Shown: positions 15,408 to 24,651, numbered from the stretch's first letter. The stretch is DNA of 62,086 nucleotides from Sphingomonas sp. CCH21-G11 (GCF_001555965.1 NZ_LSHX01000053.1:1-62086); one strand, 5' to 3'. A program made the numbers and translations. Notes: generated from the sequence alone by a model not told the origin.

Positions 15408-17321
15408 CTAACTCAACAACGTTAGCGACGGCTCATCCCGCGTATAGTGTCTACCAACGGTGTAAGCATCGGAGTCAAGTTCTGGAGTTAACATAGCAGT
15501 AGCAAATATGATCTGATGATCGACTTTGGCATTCTGCGAAACACGCAATATCTGCTTTTGAAAGTTCTTGCTTCGAATCGCCTCGACCCCCATGTTCTCT
15601 AGCGTGTCTATCATGCAGAAGCGTGGATCGCGCATGAACTCGAGCTTTGTCGCGGCCGAGAGCAGCGCCAGCGCGAAGCTGCTCTTGAGGATCGCGCGGG
15701 AACTCGCTGAGAAGTAGCGTTGTTCGTTGACGCTGATCGAGTTCTCGCGGAAGCTGAAATTGACGCGTTGCGGGTTTTCGAAGATATCCTGTCGACGCAG
15801 ATCGTTGATCAGGAGTTCCTTGACCTCCTCGGCGACCACCGCACTGGCTCGGGCAATTCTATCGGACTGTTGACGATGGAGCGCTTCGTTCTCGCCTTGT
15901 AGGCTTGTTATCTGCTGCTGCAGGGCGGCGCGGAGTTCTGACAGTTCGCGAAGCCGGTTAGCAAGTTGCTCCATACGCGCGAGATCCTCCAAGGCGCGTT
16001 GAACATATCCTGCTTTTCGATTGAGGTCGCGCACGAGCAGCTGTTGTTCCGTGGTGGCAATGCGTCGCAGGCTATCCAAACGGGCCCTGGCTTTCTCCCA
16101 GCGCTCGCGAAGCTGGGCGATGCGTTGATCGAGCAGGCCCACCTTCTCCTGCCTTCCCCGCTGAAGGTGGACGGACTGATCGAGCTGCAGCGCCGTCTCG
16201 TTGATAAGCCCTGTGATGCGGCCGCGTTCGTGGCCGTCGTCATATGGGGATTTGCAGAGATAGCAGGCGTGTTCGTGCCCAGTTTCCTGTGTGGGAGCAT
16301 GACATGCAGGGCATTCGCCGTATCGTACCTCGCCCATGACCTCCGCGACGGTCGAGGAATCGCGAAGAGCGCGGAGCTTGTGCTGCAAGCTGGCGATGAA
16401 TCGATCCGAGTCGACGATTTTGAGTGTGAGATTGTCGCGCTCGGCCTGAGCCCTGCCCAACTCGCCCTGCAGATCGACTACCTCACTATAAGCCGAATCC
16501 TGCCCACGCAGCGTGGTGGTTGTGGAATTGGGTTGGTCGCGCATCTGCCGCTCGGCTGACTGCAAAGCTTCCCCGATCGACTTCGCTTCCGCCTCCAACT
16601 TCGTGCGCTGGATCCCGATCCACTCGTACGTGAATCCCTGCTCTGCCGCCCCGGCAACTGCGAGCAGGCTGCGGTAGGCACCTGTAGCCTGATCCAATTC
16701 CTTGCCGAGACGACGGATATCCTGTTCGTTCTCGTAGTATTGCGCCGAGTGTGCGCCGAACAGGAGCCGCCCGACGGCGTCTCGTAGGCCGGCATCGTCG
16801 AAGGCGCCTTGGAATTTAAAGAGGTTCCCCACTGGGCTGAGCTGGTCGGCATAGAGCAGACGCAGAAGCTGGTTGATCGTGATGTTGCCGGAGGTTTCAT
16901 TGGCCACTTCCGGCATGTTCATAAGCCTGAAGAGGACTTGGGAGAAGCTCTCGCGCTTGTCCGATCGGATGTAGCCAAGCCTCAGCCAGAGCGATGGCGG
17001 TGATCGCAACGCTTCGTCGATCTCTCCGGCGAAGATGTCCATGGGCGGCCGTGGCTTGTCGGTCACGTCGCGCGCCAATGTCGCGACGTTGCCGTTCAGG
17101 CGAACCTGCAGATACACCCGCGAGCACCGGAGTGCCGCCTCGCTCCAGTCCTGAAGATCCCCGCCCAACCCATAGAACACGAAGTTCAGGATCGTCGATT
17201 TGCCCGACGAGTTGTCACCGCGGATGACGTTCACGCCGCTGTGGAATGCCTCGTCGTAAGCGGTGTGGCCGTCCTTCTCCACGACCATGCGCTCGACGAT
17301 TAGTGTCGGCTCATACAACAT
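15408..17321 (-). CDS. ABC-3C system ATPase (SMC/Rad50-like)
   Basis: A 637-residue SMC-like ATPase. Walker A is GDNSSGKST at residues 35-43. Long helical arms (about 190-290 and 375-500) flank a zinc-hook-type motif near residue 345 (CPACHAPTQ ... HACYLC). A C-terminal lobe has FSASSRAILKSSFALALLSA (signature region) and FCMIDTLENMG, in which the Walker B Glu is reduced to the acidic pair Asp/Glu. It overlaps the middle-component gene by 11 bases and ends a four-gene operon. ABC-three-component systems have been proposed as conflict systems in which the ATPase acts with a middle component and a C-terminal-domain protein; the trigger and effector here are not evident. Confidence 0.8.
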   Translation of the reverse strand: MLYEPTLIVERMVVEKDGHTAYDEAFHSGVNVIRGDNSSGKSTILNFVFYGLGGDLQDWSEAALRCSRVYLQVRLNGNVATLARDVTDKPRPPMDIFAGEIDEALRSPPSLWLRLGYIRSDKRESFSQVLFRLMNMPEVANETSGNITINQLLRLLYADQLSPVGNLFKFQGAFDDAGLRDAVGRLLFGAHSAQYYENEQDIRRLGKELDQATGAYRSLLAVAGAAEQGFTYEWIGIQRTKLEAEAKSIGEALQSAERQMRDQPNSTTTTLRGQDSAYSEVVDLQGELGRAQAERDNLTLKIVDSDRFIASLQHKLRALRDSSTVAEVMGEVRYGECPACHAPTQETGHEHACYLCKSPYDDGHERGRITGLINETALQLDQSVHLQRGRQEKVGLLDQRIAQLRERWEKARARLDSLRRIATTEQQLLVRDLNRKAGYVQRALEDLARMEQLANRLRELSELRAALQQQITSLQGENEALHRQQSDRIARASAVVAEEVKELLINDLRRQDIFENPQRVNFSFRENSISVNEQRYFSASSRAILKSSFALALLSAATKLEFMRDPRFCMIDTLENMGVEAIRSKNFQKQILRVSQNAKVDHQIIFATAMLTPELDSDAYTVGRHYTRDEPSLTLLS

Positions 17322-17826
17322 CGTATTTGTATTCCATCAAACCGCTACGGCGCTTCAACCCGTCCTCGCCGAGGAAGGCGTATTCACCAGCGAGCGTCCG
17401 CAAAGTGGAGACAAGATCTCCATGTTCTTCGATGAAGGCGGCCGTGCGTTCGGCAAGCTCGGGTGGCGCTCTCTCATCGCCCAGCCGGATCGCGTCGCGG
17501 GCGTAGTCCTCGCGATCAATCATGTCATGAGCGGCAAGAGTGTCCATCGCCAAGATCTGCATCGGTGCCATGCGCAAAAACAGCGCGGTATCGTCCGGGA
17601 CCCCTCCGTAAGGCTGCGTGTACCCGTACGCCCTGCCGACTCTCTTCAGCCCGGTCTGACCCTGTTTGAAGATGAAGTCTTTTAAACGGAATGGAAACAC
17701 CATATAGAAGTCTAAAATGCGGAACTTGCCTGCTTCTATTGGATAGTTCTCGGGAAACGCTGCCAGAAGGCAGGACATCCTGAAGAGAGCGTGGAACCGG
17801 TCCAATGCTGGTTGGTAGCTGATCAT
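17311..17826 (-). CDS. ABC-3C middle component
   Basis: About 171 residues. The N-terminus MISYQPALDRFHALFRMSCL and the following ILDFYMVFPFRLKDF are typical of ABC-3C middle-component proteins, small all-helical winged-helix-like proteins between the ATPase and the C-terminal-domain protein. The frame is open to 17859 inside the upstream gene, but the ATG at 17826 lies one base after the upstream stop, which I take as the start. It overlaps the ATPase gene at its 3' end. The assignment rests on this pattern and the operon order. Confidence 0.7.
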   Translation of the reverse strand: MISYQPALDRFHALFRMSCLLAAFPENYPIEAGKFRILDFYMVFPFRLKDFIFKQGQTGLKRVGRAYGYTQPYGGVPDDTALFLRMAPMQILAMDTLAAHDMIDREDYARDAIRLGDERAPPELAERTAAFIEEHGDLVSTLRTLAGEYAFLGEDGLKRRSGLMEYKYDVV

Positions 17827-17827
17827 C

Positions 17828-18616
17828 TCAGTGCCATCGAATAAAGCATTGTTCGGCAAGCCAATACAGCATGCCCATCGCGCTCACGTGATCGATCTGC
17901 AGGACGCTGACCGCGCATTCATCCACCATCGGCGTTACAATCTCACGGTTGACTAGACGATTAACCTCTACGACAGAAAGTGAGCCGATCTCGGGCATAA
18001 CCTCGGTGTTAAAAGTGTGTTCCGCGCGCGCCAAAAGGTAAACGAAGATTTCTTGGGCCGAGTAATACAACGACCAGGTTTCGAGCAACTTCGCAAACTC
18101 CTCCTTTTGCTCAAGCGCGACCTCTATTTCGATATCTCGCCCGCTTCGTTCAAGTTTGGCGATCAATCCGATGACACCATCACGCACCACGCCGCCGTGA
18201 TAGCGCTGCAACCGGGTGATCGTCTCCGAGATGCGAATGTCCTGATCCATCTCGTGTTCGAGCTTGGTGAGCAGCTTTTCGATGATTGTCGCCGCCCGCG
18301 GGAGTTGAATGTTGAATTGCTTCTCGATCTTGGTGGCGTGACTTTCGACGATGTCCCCGGTGACCTTCTGGCCGTTGACTTTGTCGCCAGCGACCTGATC
18401 GCCCTGCACCTTCGAACCCGACTGGTCCACTTCGGATGAAGTCACGGGAAGGGAGGGAGCCGTCCCGGGGACTTCGCCTGCCACGGGCTCGGTGAAGCGC
18501 GCCAAATCACTGATCCGGCGGGACACCAGGCTACCCGCACCGCGCTCGTCGACGGGCGGATTGCTCTTTTTCGGCGTGACCGGGACCAGGCTGGTTCCGG
18601 GTTTCCTGTCGGTCAT
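17828..18616 (-). CDS. ABC-3C C-terminal-domain protein with GD-repeat segment
   Basis: A 262-residue protein. After a Pro/Ser-rich disordered start it has a repeat segment of alternating short units (GSKVQGDQVAGDKVNGQKV, about residues 67-90), which resembles the hexapeptide-like GD-V-GDKV repeats found in conflict-system proteins. A helical domain (about 100-180) and an ABC-3C-type C-terminal domain end at the stop next to the middle-component gene. The small membrane protein upstream carries the same repeat (DQSGSKVGGDQVGGNK), so the two probably interact through it. The ATG overlaps the stop of that gene. Its role in the complex is likely sensing or localisation, which is inference. Confidence 0.7.
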   Translation of the reverse strand: MTDRKPGTSLVPVTPKKSNPPVDERGAGSLVSRRISDLARFTEPVAGEVPGTAPSLPVTSSEVDQSGSKVQGDQVAGDKVNGQKVTGDIVESHATKIEKQFNIQLPRAATIIEKLLTKLEHEMDQDIRISETITRLQRYHGGVVRDGVIGLIAKLERSGRDIEIEVALEQKEEFAKLLETWSLYYSAQEIFVYLLARAEHTFNTEVMPEIGSLSVVEVNRLVNREIVTPMVDECAVSVLQIDHVSAMGMLYWLAEQCFIRWH

Positions 18617-18807
18617 CGATGCGTCTTGTTCCCGCCGACTTGGTCACCGCCGACTTTGGATCCGCTCTGGTCGAGTACGCCGCCGTGACCGCTGACCGTA
18701 TTGGAGCGTGTAAACTTCAAGGTGATAAGCGATCCGCCAAGCGCACCCACGACCGCACCACCGATCGCCGACCAAATCTCTGAAGCGTGCGCCGCCAGCA
18801 TCCCCAA
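18613..18807 (-). CDS. Small membrane protein with GD-repeat, first gene of ABC-3C operon
   Basis: A 64-residue protein with one transmembrane helix (IWSAIGGAVVGALGGSLITL, residues 11-30) and a C-terminal repeat DQSGSKVGGDQVGGNK that copies the start of the repeat in the next gene. It ends in an ATGA overlap with that gene. It could place the ABC-3C complex at the inner membrane. Too short to assign to a family, but the shared repeat makes the link to the operon convincing. Confidence 0.65.
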   Translation of the reverse strand: MGMLAAHASEIWSAIGGAVVGALGGSLITLKFTRSNTVSGHGGVLDQSGSKVGGDQVGGNKTHR

Positions 18808-19410
18808 GCCCCCCCCTGAATTAGACTATTCGACGCGGTTCTGCCCAGATTTAGCGCGACCATGCAAGACGCGAATGACGCGGCCTGAACGTGATCGCAG
18901 TATTGCTGCATTCCGCGTCGAATCTACTGTACGCCGATGAGGCTGATGGCTTGTGCTTAGAATTTGTCACTTTGCATACGCCCTCGGCAGTCAATGGAGG
19001 CTAGCGACGGTGCGCGCGGCCATCACGGCTGAGGGCTTGAAGTTCCTCATCGGTCATTACTTCGGCACTCGATGGTGTAGCGGCGGCCCCGGGGCGCATG
19101 GCTCCGCCGACGCCATGTTCGACGGCCAATCGCCTGGAAGAGCAGACGCCCGAAAGTCCGCTTTACAGATCGGGCTGTCCGAAGCGGTCATGTCAGCATC
19201 CGGCCCAATTCCGGCCGGTTCAGGACCCCCAACCCTCCAATGGCAGCTACTGGGCCGTAAGGCGACTGACTACTTTAGGGCGAAGAACGTTGAAAGCCGC
19301 CGGTCGATCACGGAAAACAAGTTCGCAAGTTCAGAAGTCGCTTCGCGATAAAGTCTGTTGCCTGTATGATTTTCGATCAATCGCGTCGGATACCTGACGC
19401 GAGTGGGGTG
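18808..19410. other. Intergenic region with possible 32-codon minus-strand ORF
   Basis: About 600 bases between the divergent ABC-3C and radical-SAM operons, so both promoters should lie here. A 32-codon frame at 19001-19099 (minus strand, ending MTDEELQALSRDGRAHRR) has a protein-like composition but no support beyond that. Longer plus-strand frames here look random. Confidence 0.35.
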
Positions 19411-20541
19411 ATGAGACTAATGTCAATGAGCATAGAAGCGCTGCGGATGGCGCCGGCGGATTTGCCGGCGACGCTGCGCGAAGTGGTCGAGTATCGCAAG
19501 TCGGGTCTGAGCCTCAACCATGTGGTCGGCTGTCCGCTCGACTGCGCCTATTGCGTTCGGCACCTGTTCGACAACTACGACATGAAGAGGCCCCACCTCG
19601 TCATGGACGACGAAGCCGCGGTCGTCGCCCTAACCCAACACTGGGCGTTCCGACCGCATCGAACCCCGATCCAGATCTTCAACAGGGCGACCGATCCCTT
19701 CCTGCCGCGCGTGAAGGAGCATCTCCATAGAACGCTCGAGCTTCTCGACGCCCAAGGCCTGACCAACCCCGTGCTGGTCATCAGCCGGTGGCGGGTCGAT
19801 CGCGAGGACGTCGAGCGCATGGAGCGCCTTTCCAGCCTCAAGCTGACCGTTCTCGTCACCTGGTCGGGCATCGACGACGATCGCATCGAGCCGATAAACG
19901 GCGCCGTCGCGGAGAGGTCGCTCGCGACGCTCGCCGCCCACACAGTCAGGACGAAGCGAATCTTCTACTGGCGTCCGATCATCGCCGGCATCAACGATGG
20001 CCATGAAGTGATCGGACGGGCCCGTAAGCTCGCCCGGCTTGCCGATGCCACTGTATTTACCGGCCTCTTCCACCGGGACCAGATCAGGGCGCACATGCGT
20101 TCGATCGGTGTGCCCGACCTCTACGACAGCGCCCCCCGGCGCAAGATCATGCCGCGCCTCGTCGAGCGAAACATCCTCGACGCGTTCAGCGATCAGCCGA
20201 TCTTCCGGAAGACGTCGTGCGCCGTCGCCTATGCGCACGGCATCGCCGACTACAATGGCCACCTCGGAATCGAGAGCATCTGCGACATCTGTCCGGCGGG
20301 ACAGGTCGACATCTGCGCGGCCGCACACGCAGAGCCGTCACGAGAGCTGATCGCCGCTCTGGCGGGCGAAGCCGGGCTCGCGACCGGAACGATCGAGATC
20401 GCTAACGGGCGCATCCTCGTCGACGATAGCACCGAGCAGCAGCGCTACTTCATCCAGCACGCCACCGGCTTCCAAGTACACGACAGGTTGCACCCGCACC
20501 TGCCGGGGCGGCATGGACGCGCCGAGGAAGGATGGGAATGA
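19411..20541 (+). CDS. Radical SAM protein with C-terminal Cys cluster
   Basis: About 376 residues. The radical-SAM cluster motif CPLDCAYC (C-x3-C-x2-C) lies at residues 41-48, inside NHVVGCPLDCAYCVRHLF. The remaining barrel strands are recognisable (PIQIFNRATDPFLP, NPVLVISRWRVD, FYWRPIIAGIN). The C-terminal part has further Cys residues (ICDICPAGQVDICAA), suggesting an auxiliary iron-sulfur cluster. The general layout resembles the spore-photoproduct-lyase-like branch. Several start codons are possible; I chose ATG 19411 behind GTGGGGTG. It begins a four-gene overlapping operon with an exonuclease, an NTPase and an aldo/keto reductase. The substrate is unknown. Confidence 0.8.
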   Translation: MRLMSMSIEALRMAPADLPATLREVVEYRKSGLSLNHVVGCPLDCAYCVRHLFDNYDMKRPHLVMDDEAAVVALTQHWAFRPHRTPIQIFNRATDPFLPRVKEHLHRTLELLDAQGLTNPVLVISRWRVDREDVERMERLSSLKLTVLVTWSGIDDDRIEPINGAVAERSLATLAAHTVRTKRIFYWRPIIAGINDGHEVIGRARKLARLADATVFTGLFHRDQIRAHMRSIGVPDLYDSAPRRKIMPRLVERNILDAFSDQPIFRKTSCAVAYAHGIADYNGHLGIESICDICPAGQVDICAAAHAEPSRELIAALAGEAGLATGTIEIANGRILVDDSTEQQRYFIQHATGFQVHDRLHPHLPGRHGRAEEGWE

Positions 20542-21119
20542 ACCAGCGCATGTGGGCGGTAGACGTAGAGGGCAGCGGCGGATCGCCGCCCGAAATCGTC
20601 GAACTTGCCATCGTCGAGATGGAGGGGCTGCAGCTGACCGGCCGCCACAAGCACTGGCGGTTCAAGCCGAAGGGCGGGATCACCCCCATCGTGTCGCGGA
20701 TCCACGGGATCTGGGAGCGCCACGTCGCTGACGCACCCGAGATCGAAGACGTCATCGACGACGTTCTAGAATGGCTGGAGGATGCCCCGATCGTCGGACA
20801 CAACGTCCGCGTCGAACTCGAGATCATCGGACGAGCGATGGAGGACTGGAAACCTCCCGCCGCCTTCGACACGCTCCGCATCGCGCGCCGGCTGCTGCCC
20901 AACGAGAAGAAGCACGGCCTGGAGCACCTCGGAAGCACGCTCGGTCTGCTCGACGCGGCAGGCGCCGCAACGGGTGGAGGCTCCCACTCCGCCCCGTTCG
21001 ACGCAGCCCTCTCAGCAATCCTGCTCGAACATCTCCTCGCACCGCTATCCGAGGCCGAGCGCCAGGCCGTCCTAGATGACGCCGACATCCTCCGCGTCCA
21101 GCAGGGCTCGCTCCTGTGA
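20538..21119 (+). CDS. DEDDh-family 3'-5' exonuclease
   Basis: About 193 residues. The exonuclease motifs are visible: ExoI MWAVDVEGSG (Asp and Glu), ExoII IVGHNVRVELEII (Asp replaced by Glu or further along), and ExoIII HSAPFDAALSAI (His and Asp of the DEDDh type). Such proteins resemble the DnaQ-type proofreading exonuclease and act on DNA or RNA 3' ends. The ATG at 20538 overlaps the stop of the radical-SAM gene (ATGA) and follows AAGGATGG; ATG 20532 is the alternative. The tight coupling suggests a shared pathway, possibly removal of a modified or damaged nucleotide; that is inference. Confidence 0.78.
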   Translation: MNQRMWAVDVEGSGGSPPEIVELAIVEMEGLQLTGRHKHWRFKPKGGITPIVSRIHGIWERHVADAPEIEDVIDDVLEWLEDAPIVGHNVRVELEIIGRAMEDWKPPAAFDTLRIARRLLPNEKKHGLEHLGSTLGLLDAAGAATGGGSHSAPFDAALSAILLEHLLAPLSEAERQAVLDDADILRVQQGSLL

Positions 21120-21703
21120 CGTCCCGTCCATGCAAGATCGCTGTCGCCGGCACGCACTCGACGGGAAAGACGACCTTCCTGCGCCAGCTTGAGGACGAAC
21201 TCGCCCGCCGGGAATTCTCGCCCCGATACGTCCACGACAGCGCGGTCAACGCCCGTGACCTCGGCTTTCCCATCCTCAGGGATCATACATTCGAAAGCAC
21301 CGCATGGATCATGGCAGAGGCGATCCGGCTAGAGACGGTGGCCTCACTCTCCGCCGACGTCATCCTCGTCGACAGGCCGGTGCCTGACGCGCTGGGCTAT
21401 CTCGTTGCCGCGCTCGAGGTAACCGGCCGAAGCCTGACGCCCGGACGCCTGGAGCGACTTGAGGCCATCTGTAGAGGCTGGATGGGCGAGTACGACCTCA
21501 CGTTCGTGACTCAGCTGGACCAGGACATCCCCATAGGCCCCGGCCGCGATGACGATCACGAGTTCCGCATCGCGGCAGGCGTCGCCGTTTCCCGCATCCT
21601 GAGCCGGGTCGCACCGCACGCCAAGGTGCTCGGGGCAAACGATGCAGATGACGCCCTCGCGCTCGCGATATCGTTCGCCGAACGGCACCGGAGCGGCGCT
21701 TGA
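21116..21703 (+). CDS. P-loop NTPase, NadR-kinase/AAA-like
   Basis: A 195-residue P-loop protein with Walker A at AGTHSTGKTTF (residues about 10-19) and a Walker B-like VILVDRPVPDALG, then lid and base-recognition segments. The pattern resembles NadR-type nucleoside kinases and small AAA proteins found with nucleotide-modifying enzymes. The GTG start overlaps the exonuclease stop (GTGA), and its own stop overlaps the next start (TTGA), so all four genes are coupled. It probably phosphorylates or hydrolyses a nucleotide-like substrate; the substrate is unknown. Confidence 0.7.
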   Translation: MTSRPCKIAVAGTHSTGKTTFLRQLEDELARREFSPRYVHDSAVNARDLGFPILRDHTFESTAWIMAEAIRLETVASLSADVILVDRPVPDALGYLVAALEVTGRSLTPGRLERLEAICRGWMGEYDLTFVTQLDQDIPIGPGRDDDHEFRIAAGVAVSRILSRVAPHAKVLGANDADDALALAISFAERHRSGA

Positions 21704-22638
21704 ATCTGTACATCAAAGGCGCCGACGTGGCCGCATCCGCAGCCGGCCCTGCCAGGATTGGCCTGGGCTGCATGGCACTCACCGGCATCTACGGCGCCAT
21801 TGACGGGGATGTGGCTCAGGCCACCATCCACGCTGCGCTCGATCTGGGCATACAGATCTTCGACACCGCGGCCCTCTATGCCGACGGTACCAATGAGGAG
21901 CTACTGGGACGAACGATCGGAGACCGCGACGATGTCTTCGTCGTCACGAAATTCGGACTATTTGCCGGCGGCAATGGCACCCTTGTCCGCGACAGCAGCA
22001 CGGCAGCGATGCGCGCATCCGTGGACGCATCGCTGCAGAGACTTCGCAAGGAGCGGATCGACCTGCTTCTCCAGCATCGACCGGATCCGAGGACAGATGA
22101 TGCAGTCGTCGCTGGTGTAGCAACCGATCTAATGCGCGAAGGCAAGATCGCCGCATTCGGTCTCTCGGGAAGCGCGCCGGAGCGCGCGGAGGAGTTCGGA
22201 CGGACCATTCCCGTGGCGGCGATGCAGAACGAACTCTCCTTGGCGAATCCGGAGCGGCAGAACGAGCCCGCGATCCTCGATCAAGCCGGTGCAATGTTCA
22301 TGGCGTATGCACCACTGGGACGGGGGCTGCTCACCGGCAGGTCCAGAAACGTCTTGGTGCCGGGCGACCTGCGCGAACGGATGCCCCAGTTCCAAGACGA
22401 TGCCGAGAAGGCGAACTTGGAGCGTCTTGCCGTCGTGGACGAGATCGCCGCGAAGCATGCGACATCGCGGACGGCGGTCGCCCTGGCATGGACACTTCAT
22501 GTCGGCAATAACGTCGTGCCCATCCCCGGCGCGCGAAGTCCGGAACAGGTCAGGACGGCCATCATGGCCGCCGACTTGGCACTCACCTCAGATGAAACGC
22601 TTCGCCTCTCCGCAAGCGCGCAGCAGATAGCACCTTAG
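21700..22638 (+). CDS. Aldo/keto reductase
   Basis: A 312-residue aldo/keto reductase of the (beta/alpha)8 type. GLGCMALTGIYG opens the barrel, then IQIFDTAALYADGTNEELLG carries catalytic Asp and Tyr, VVTKFG holds the catalytic Lys, and LLLQHRPDP has His where AKR enzymes have it. The C-terminal NADPH segment (VVPIPGARSPEQV) is present. The TTG start overlaps the NTPase stop (TTGA), which makes it part of the same operon. As an NADPH-dependent oxidoreductase it could finish a reaction begun by the radical SAM protein; this is inferred from context. Confidence 0.88.
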   Translation: MNLYIKGADVAASAAGPARIGLGCMALTGIYGAIDGDVAQATIHAALDLGIQIFDTAALYADGTNEELLGRTIGDRDDVFVVTKFGLFAGGNGTLVRDSSTAAMRASVDASLQRLRKERIDLLLQHRPDPRTDDAVVAGVATDLMREGKIAAFGLSGSAPERAEEFGRTIPVAAMQNELSLANPERQNEPAILDQAGAMFMAYAPLGRGLLTGRSRNVLVPGDLRERMPQFQDDAEKANLERLAVVDEIAAKHATSRTAVALAWTLHVGNNVVPIPGARSPEQVRTAIMAADLALTSDETLRLSASAQQIAP

Positions 22639-22692
22639 CAGCCTGCGATTACGGGCCTTGTCCTGAACAGCGCGCTGCGGCAGCAAGGCGGC

Positions 22693-23448
22693 ATGACCTA
22701 CGTCGCCGCATCAGGCACTGCACGCATCCAGCATGCCGACACCGGCGAGGTGTTCGAGATCGATGCCGACGAGCTCGACTTTGAGGCGATCGGTGCCGAC
22801 GAACGGAACATGGGCCCCGAGATCCATCACCAGGCGGATTTGGAGCATCCGGAGCTAGGCAAGTTAACCTGGGGCCTCTGGGAATATCCAGTCGGCATCG
22901 AGAACATGACCGAAACCGAGATCGGTCCCCACACCATCTTCGAAGACGTCGACTACGGGCTGCGTCACGAGCCCGACGAGGAGGAGCCACCCGAGGACGA
23001 CGAGCCGGCTCTTCCGGCTATGCTCAGTCGGCTGCCTGCGCAGATCGATACGCTCGATCACATCCTCGCCCAGTTCACGGACCTGCAGCCTCGGATCGGC
23101 CACAACCAGCCACCGGGTGAGCATCGGCTCACCCTCACCGATCTGGATATAAGCGAGATCCGGGCAAGTCTCGACAAACTGCGCGCGCAGACCGCGAGGC
23201 CGCACGCGACAACGACCGCAGACCCGGCGACAATCCAATTGGCGCAGACCCGATTGTCGAAGCTGTCCTCCAGGCTCGGCAAATGGGGTAAGATGTCCAC
23301 CGGCGCTCTGGCGCTCGGTGCCCTCGGAGGTTTGGGAAAGGGCGCTGGCGATCATGTCTGGCAGCAGACGCCAATGCTGCATCATCTCGTCGACGCCATT
23401 CGGCACACGCTGACCGTGTGGATCCACGCGCTGATGGCGCTGTTCTGA
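22693..23448 (+). CDS. Hypothetical protein, acidic with C-terminal hydrophobic region
   Basis: A 251-residue protein that I cannot assign. The first half is strongly acidic (FEIDADELDFEAIGADE, then a run rich in Glu/Asp/Pro near residue 95). A segment RIGHNQPPGEHRL carries the HNQPP word seen in several phage/plasmid hypothetical proteins, followed by helical stretches and a Gly-rich hydrophobic region (GALALGALGGLGKGAG). It follows the aldo/keto reductase gene by 54 bases on the same strand, so it may be in the operon. It converges on the TcmP gene at 23488. Confidence 0.55.
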   Translation: MTYVAASGTARIQHADTGEVFEIDADELDFEAIGADERNMGPEIHHQADLEHPELGKLTWGLWEYPVGIENMTETEIGPHTIFEDVDYGLRHEPDEEEPPEDDEPALPAMLSRLPAQIDTLDHILAQFTDLQPRIGHNQPPGEHRLTLTDLDISEIRASLDKLRAQTARPHATTTADPATIQLAQTRLSKLSSRLGKWGKMSTGALALGALGGLGKGAGDHVWQQTPMLHHLVDAIRHTLTVWIHALMALF

Positions 23449-23487
23449 GCGAGTTCCCAACGACGACGAGGCGGACGTGGTGACGGC

Positions 23488-24651
23488 TCAGCGCGTGACC
23501 CGGTAGCTCTCGTCCGGAACCTGCTTCCTCGGCGCCCAGTCGAGAAAGCGGATCTGACCCGCAGCCTTCAATTCGGCCGCCATCCTTCCGAGCTTCACCT
23601 TTCGGACGCCATACTTTGCAAGGATCTGCGGCCACAGCTTACCGTAGGTGATGACGGCGGGGTCGGCCGGCACGATGTCCAGGACCGCAGACACCGCCCC
23701 CGCCTCTTGCTTCGCCATCCACCGGGCCGCGAATTCGTTGCCGTCCAGGGAGGGACCGAACATGTCCGTCGTGCCGAAGGCCTCGTCGCGCCTGCTGGTC
23801 TGCAACGCCGCACGCACCACGTCCTGCGCCCTCAGGGCATCGTGCTGGCAGTCCCGGAACACTTCGACGCCCTTGGTACTGCGCGTCGCGTAGATCAGCG
23901 AATAGTAGGTCCTGTCCTTCAGAGGGAATAGGACCGGCGTCTCCATGACGTAGGGGAAGTTGCCTAGGCCACCGATGACCTCGTTGATGCACGAGACGAG
24001 GATCTCCTTGCGCGCCTCCGCGGCGCCCTCGCCGTCGACCGCCACCGCCCCGAGGCGTCCCTTCCAGTCAGTCCCCGGCATGAGGGCGTCGAGACTGGTC
24101 TGGATCGCCGGGCTGCTCATCGAGGCCGACCAGTTGATCATCGTGAACATGAAGTTGAACACGACCTCGGAATTCGGGCGACGCAGTAGTGGAGCGACCG
24201 CCTCCATGTCGATCTTCCAACCCTTGGGATCCATCAGCACGAACGAGAATGCTCGCTGCGGGATGGCGCGGAGAAGCTCGGGAATCGCCTGGACGAAATC
24301 GCTGTTGAAGGTCTTGATCGCGATGTCGGGATAGAGTGGGATGATTTCCTGAAGGCGCGCATACGCCGCCGAATCCCGTTCGACGAGCAGCGCCGTCGTG
24401 CGCACGTCGGTGCGGCCGAGCTTGGCCCACGCCTCCTTCGCCCGCCGAAGGGCGTCCAGCGCGATACCGAACGACGTGTCCTCGAAGTTCTCGCCCTGAT
24501 CCTTCCAAGGCCCCGAGAAGCCGTCGACGTAGACGACCTCCTGGTATGCGCTGGCCACTTTGAAGACGAGCCGCTCGACATAGTCGGCGAGGAAGTGGTG
24601 CTTGACGTATGCCTGCTCGCGGCCAGCGTAGTTGGCAAGATCGGGCCTCAT
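23488..24651 (-). CDS. tcmP: Three-Cys-motif partner protein TcmP
   Basis: A 387-residue TcmP-type protein, known to be encoded beside three-Cys-motif proteins. Typical blocks are VKHHFLADYVERLVFK, VVYVDGFSGPWKD, FSFVLMDPKGWKIDMEAV and VVFNFMFTMINW. The central part resembles a Rossmann-like methyltransferase core. The ATG overlaps the stop of the upstream Gp37/Gp68-type gene as TGATG, so the two are one operon. The molecular function of the pair is not established to my knowledge. A second, sequence-divergent TcmP lies divergently at 25575. Confidence 0.85.
   Translation of the reverse strand: MRPDLANYAGREQAYVKHHFLADYVERLVFKVASAYQEVVYVDGFSGPWKDQGENFEDTSFGIALDALRRAKEAWAKLGRTDVRTTALLVERDSAAYARLQEIIPLYPDIAIKTFNSDFVQAIPELLRAIPQRAFSFVLMDPKGWKIDMEAVAPLLRRPNSEVVFNFMFTMINWSASMSSPAIQTSLDALMPGTDWKGRLGAVAVDGEGAAEARKEILVSCINEVIGGLGNFPYVMETPVLFPLKDRTYYSLIYATRSTKGVEVFRDCQHDALRAQDVVRAALQTSRRDEAFGTTDMFGPSLDGNEFAARWMAKQEAGAVSAVLDIVPADPAVITYGKLWPQILAKYGVRKVKLGRMAAELKAAGQIRFLDWAPRKQVPDESYRVTR

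Noticed and set aside
18953..19351. 132-codon plus-strand frame before the radical SAM operon
   Set aside because: No start signal and random composition; the region is a divergent promoter area.
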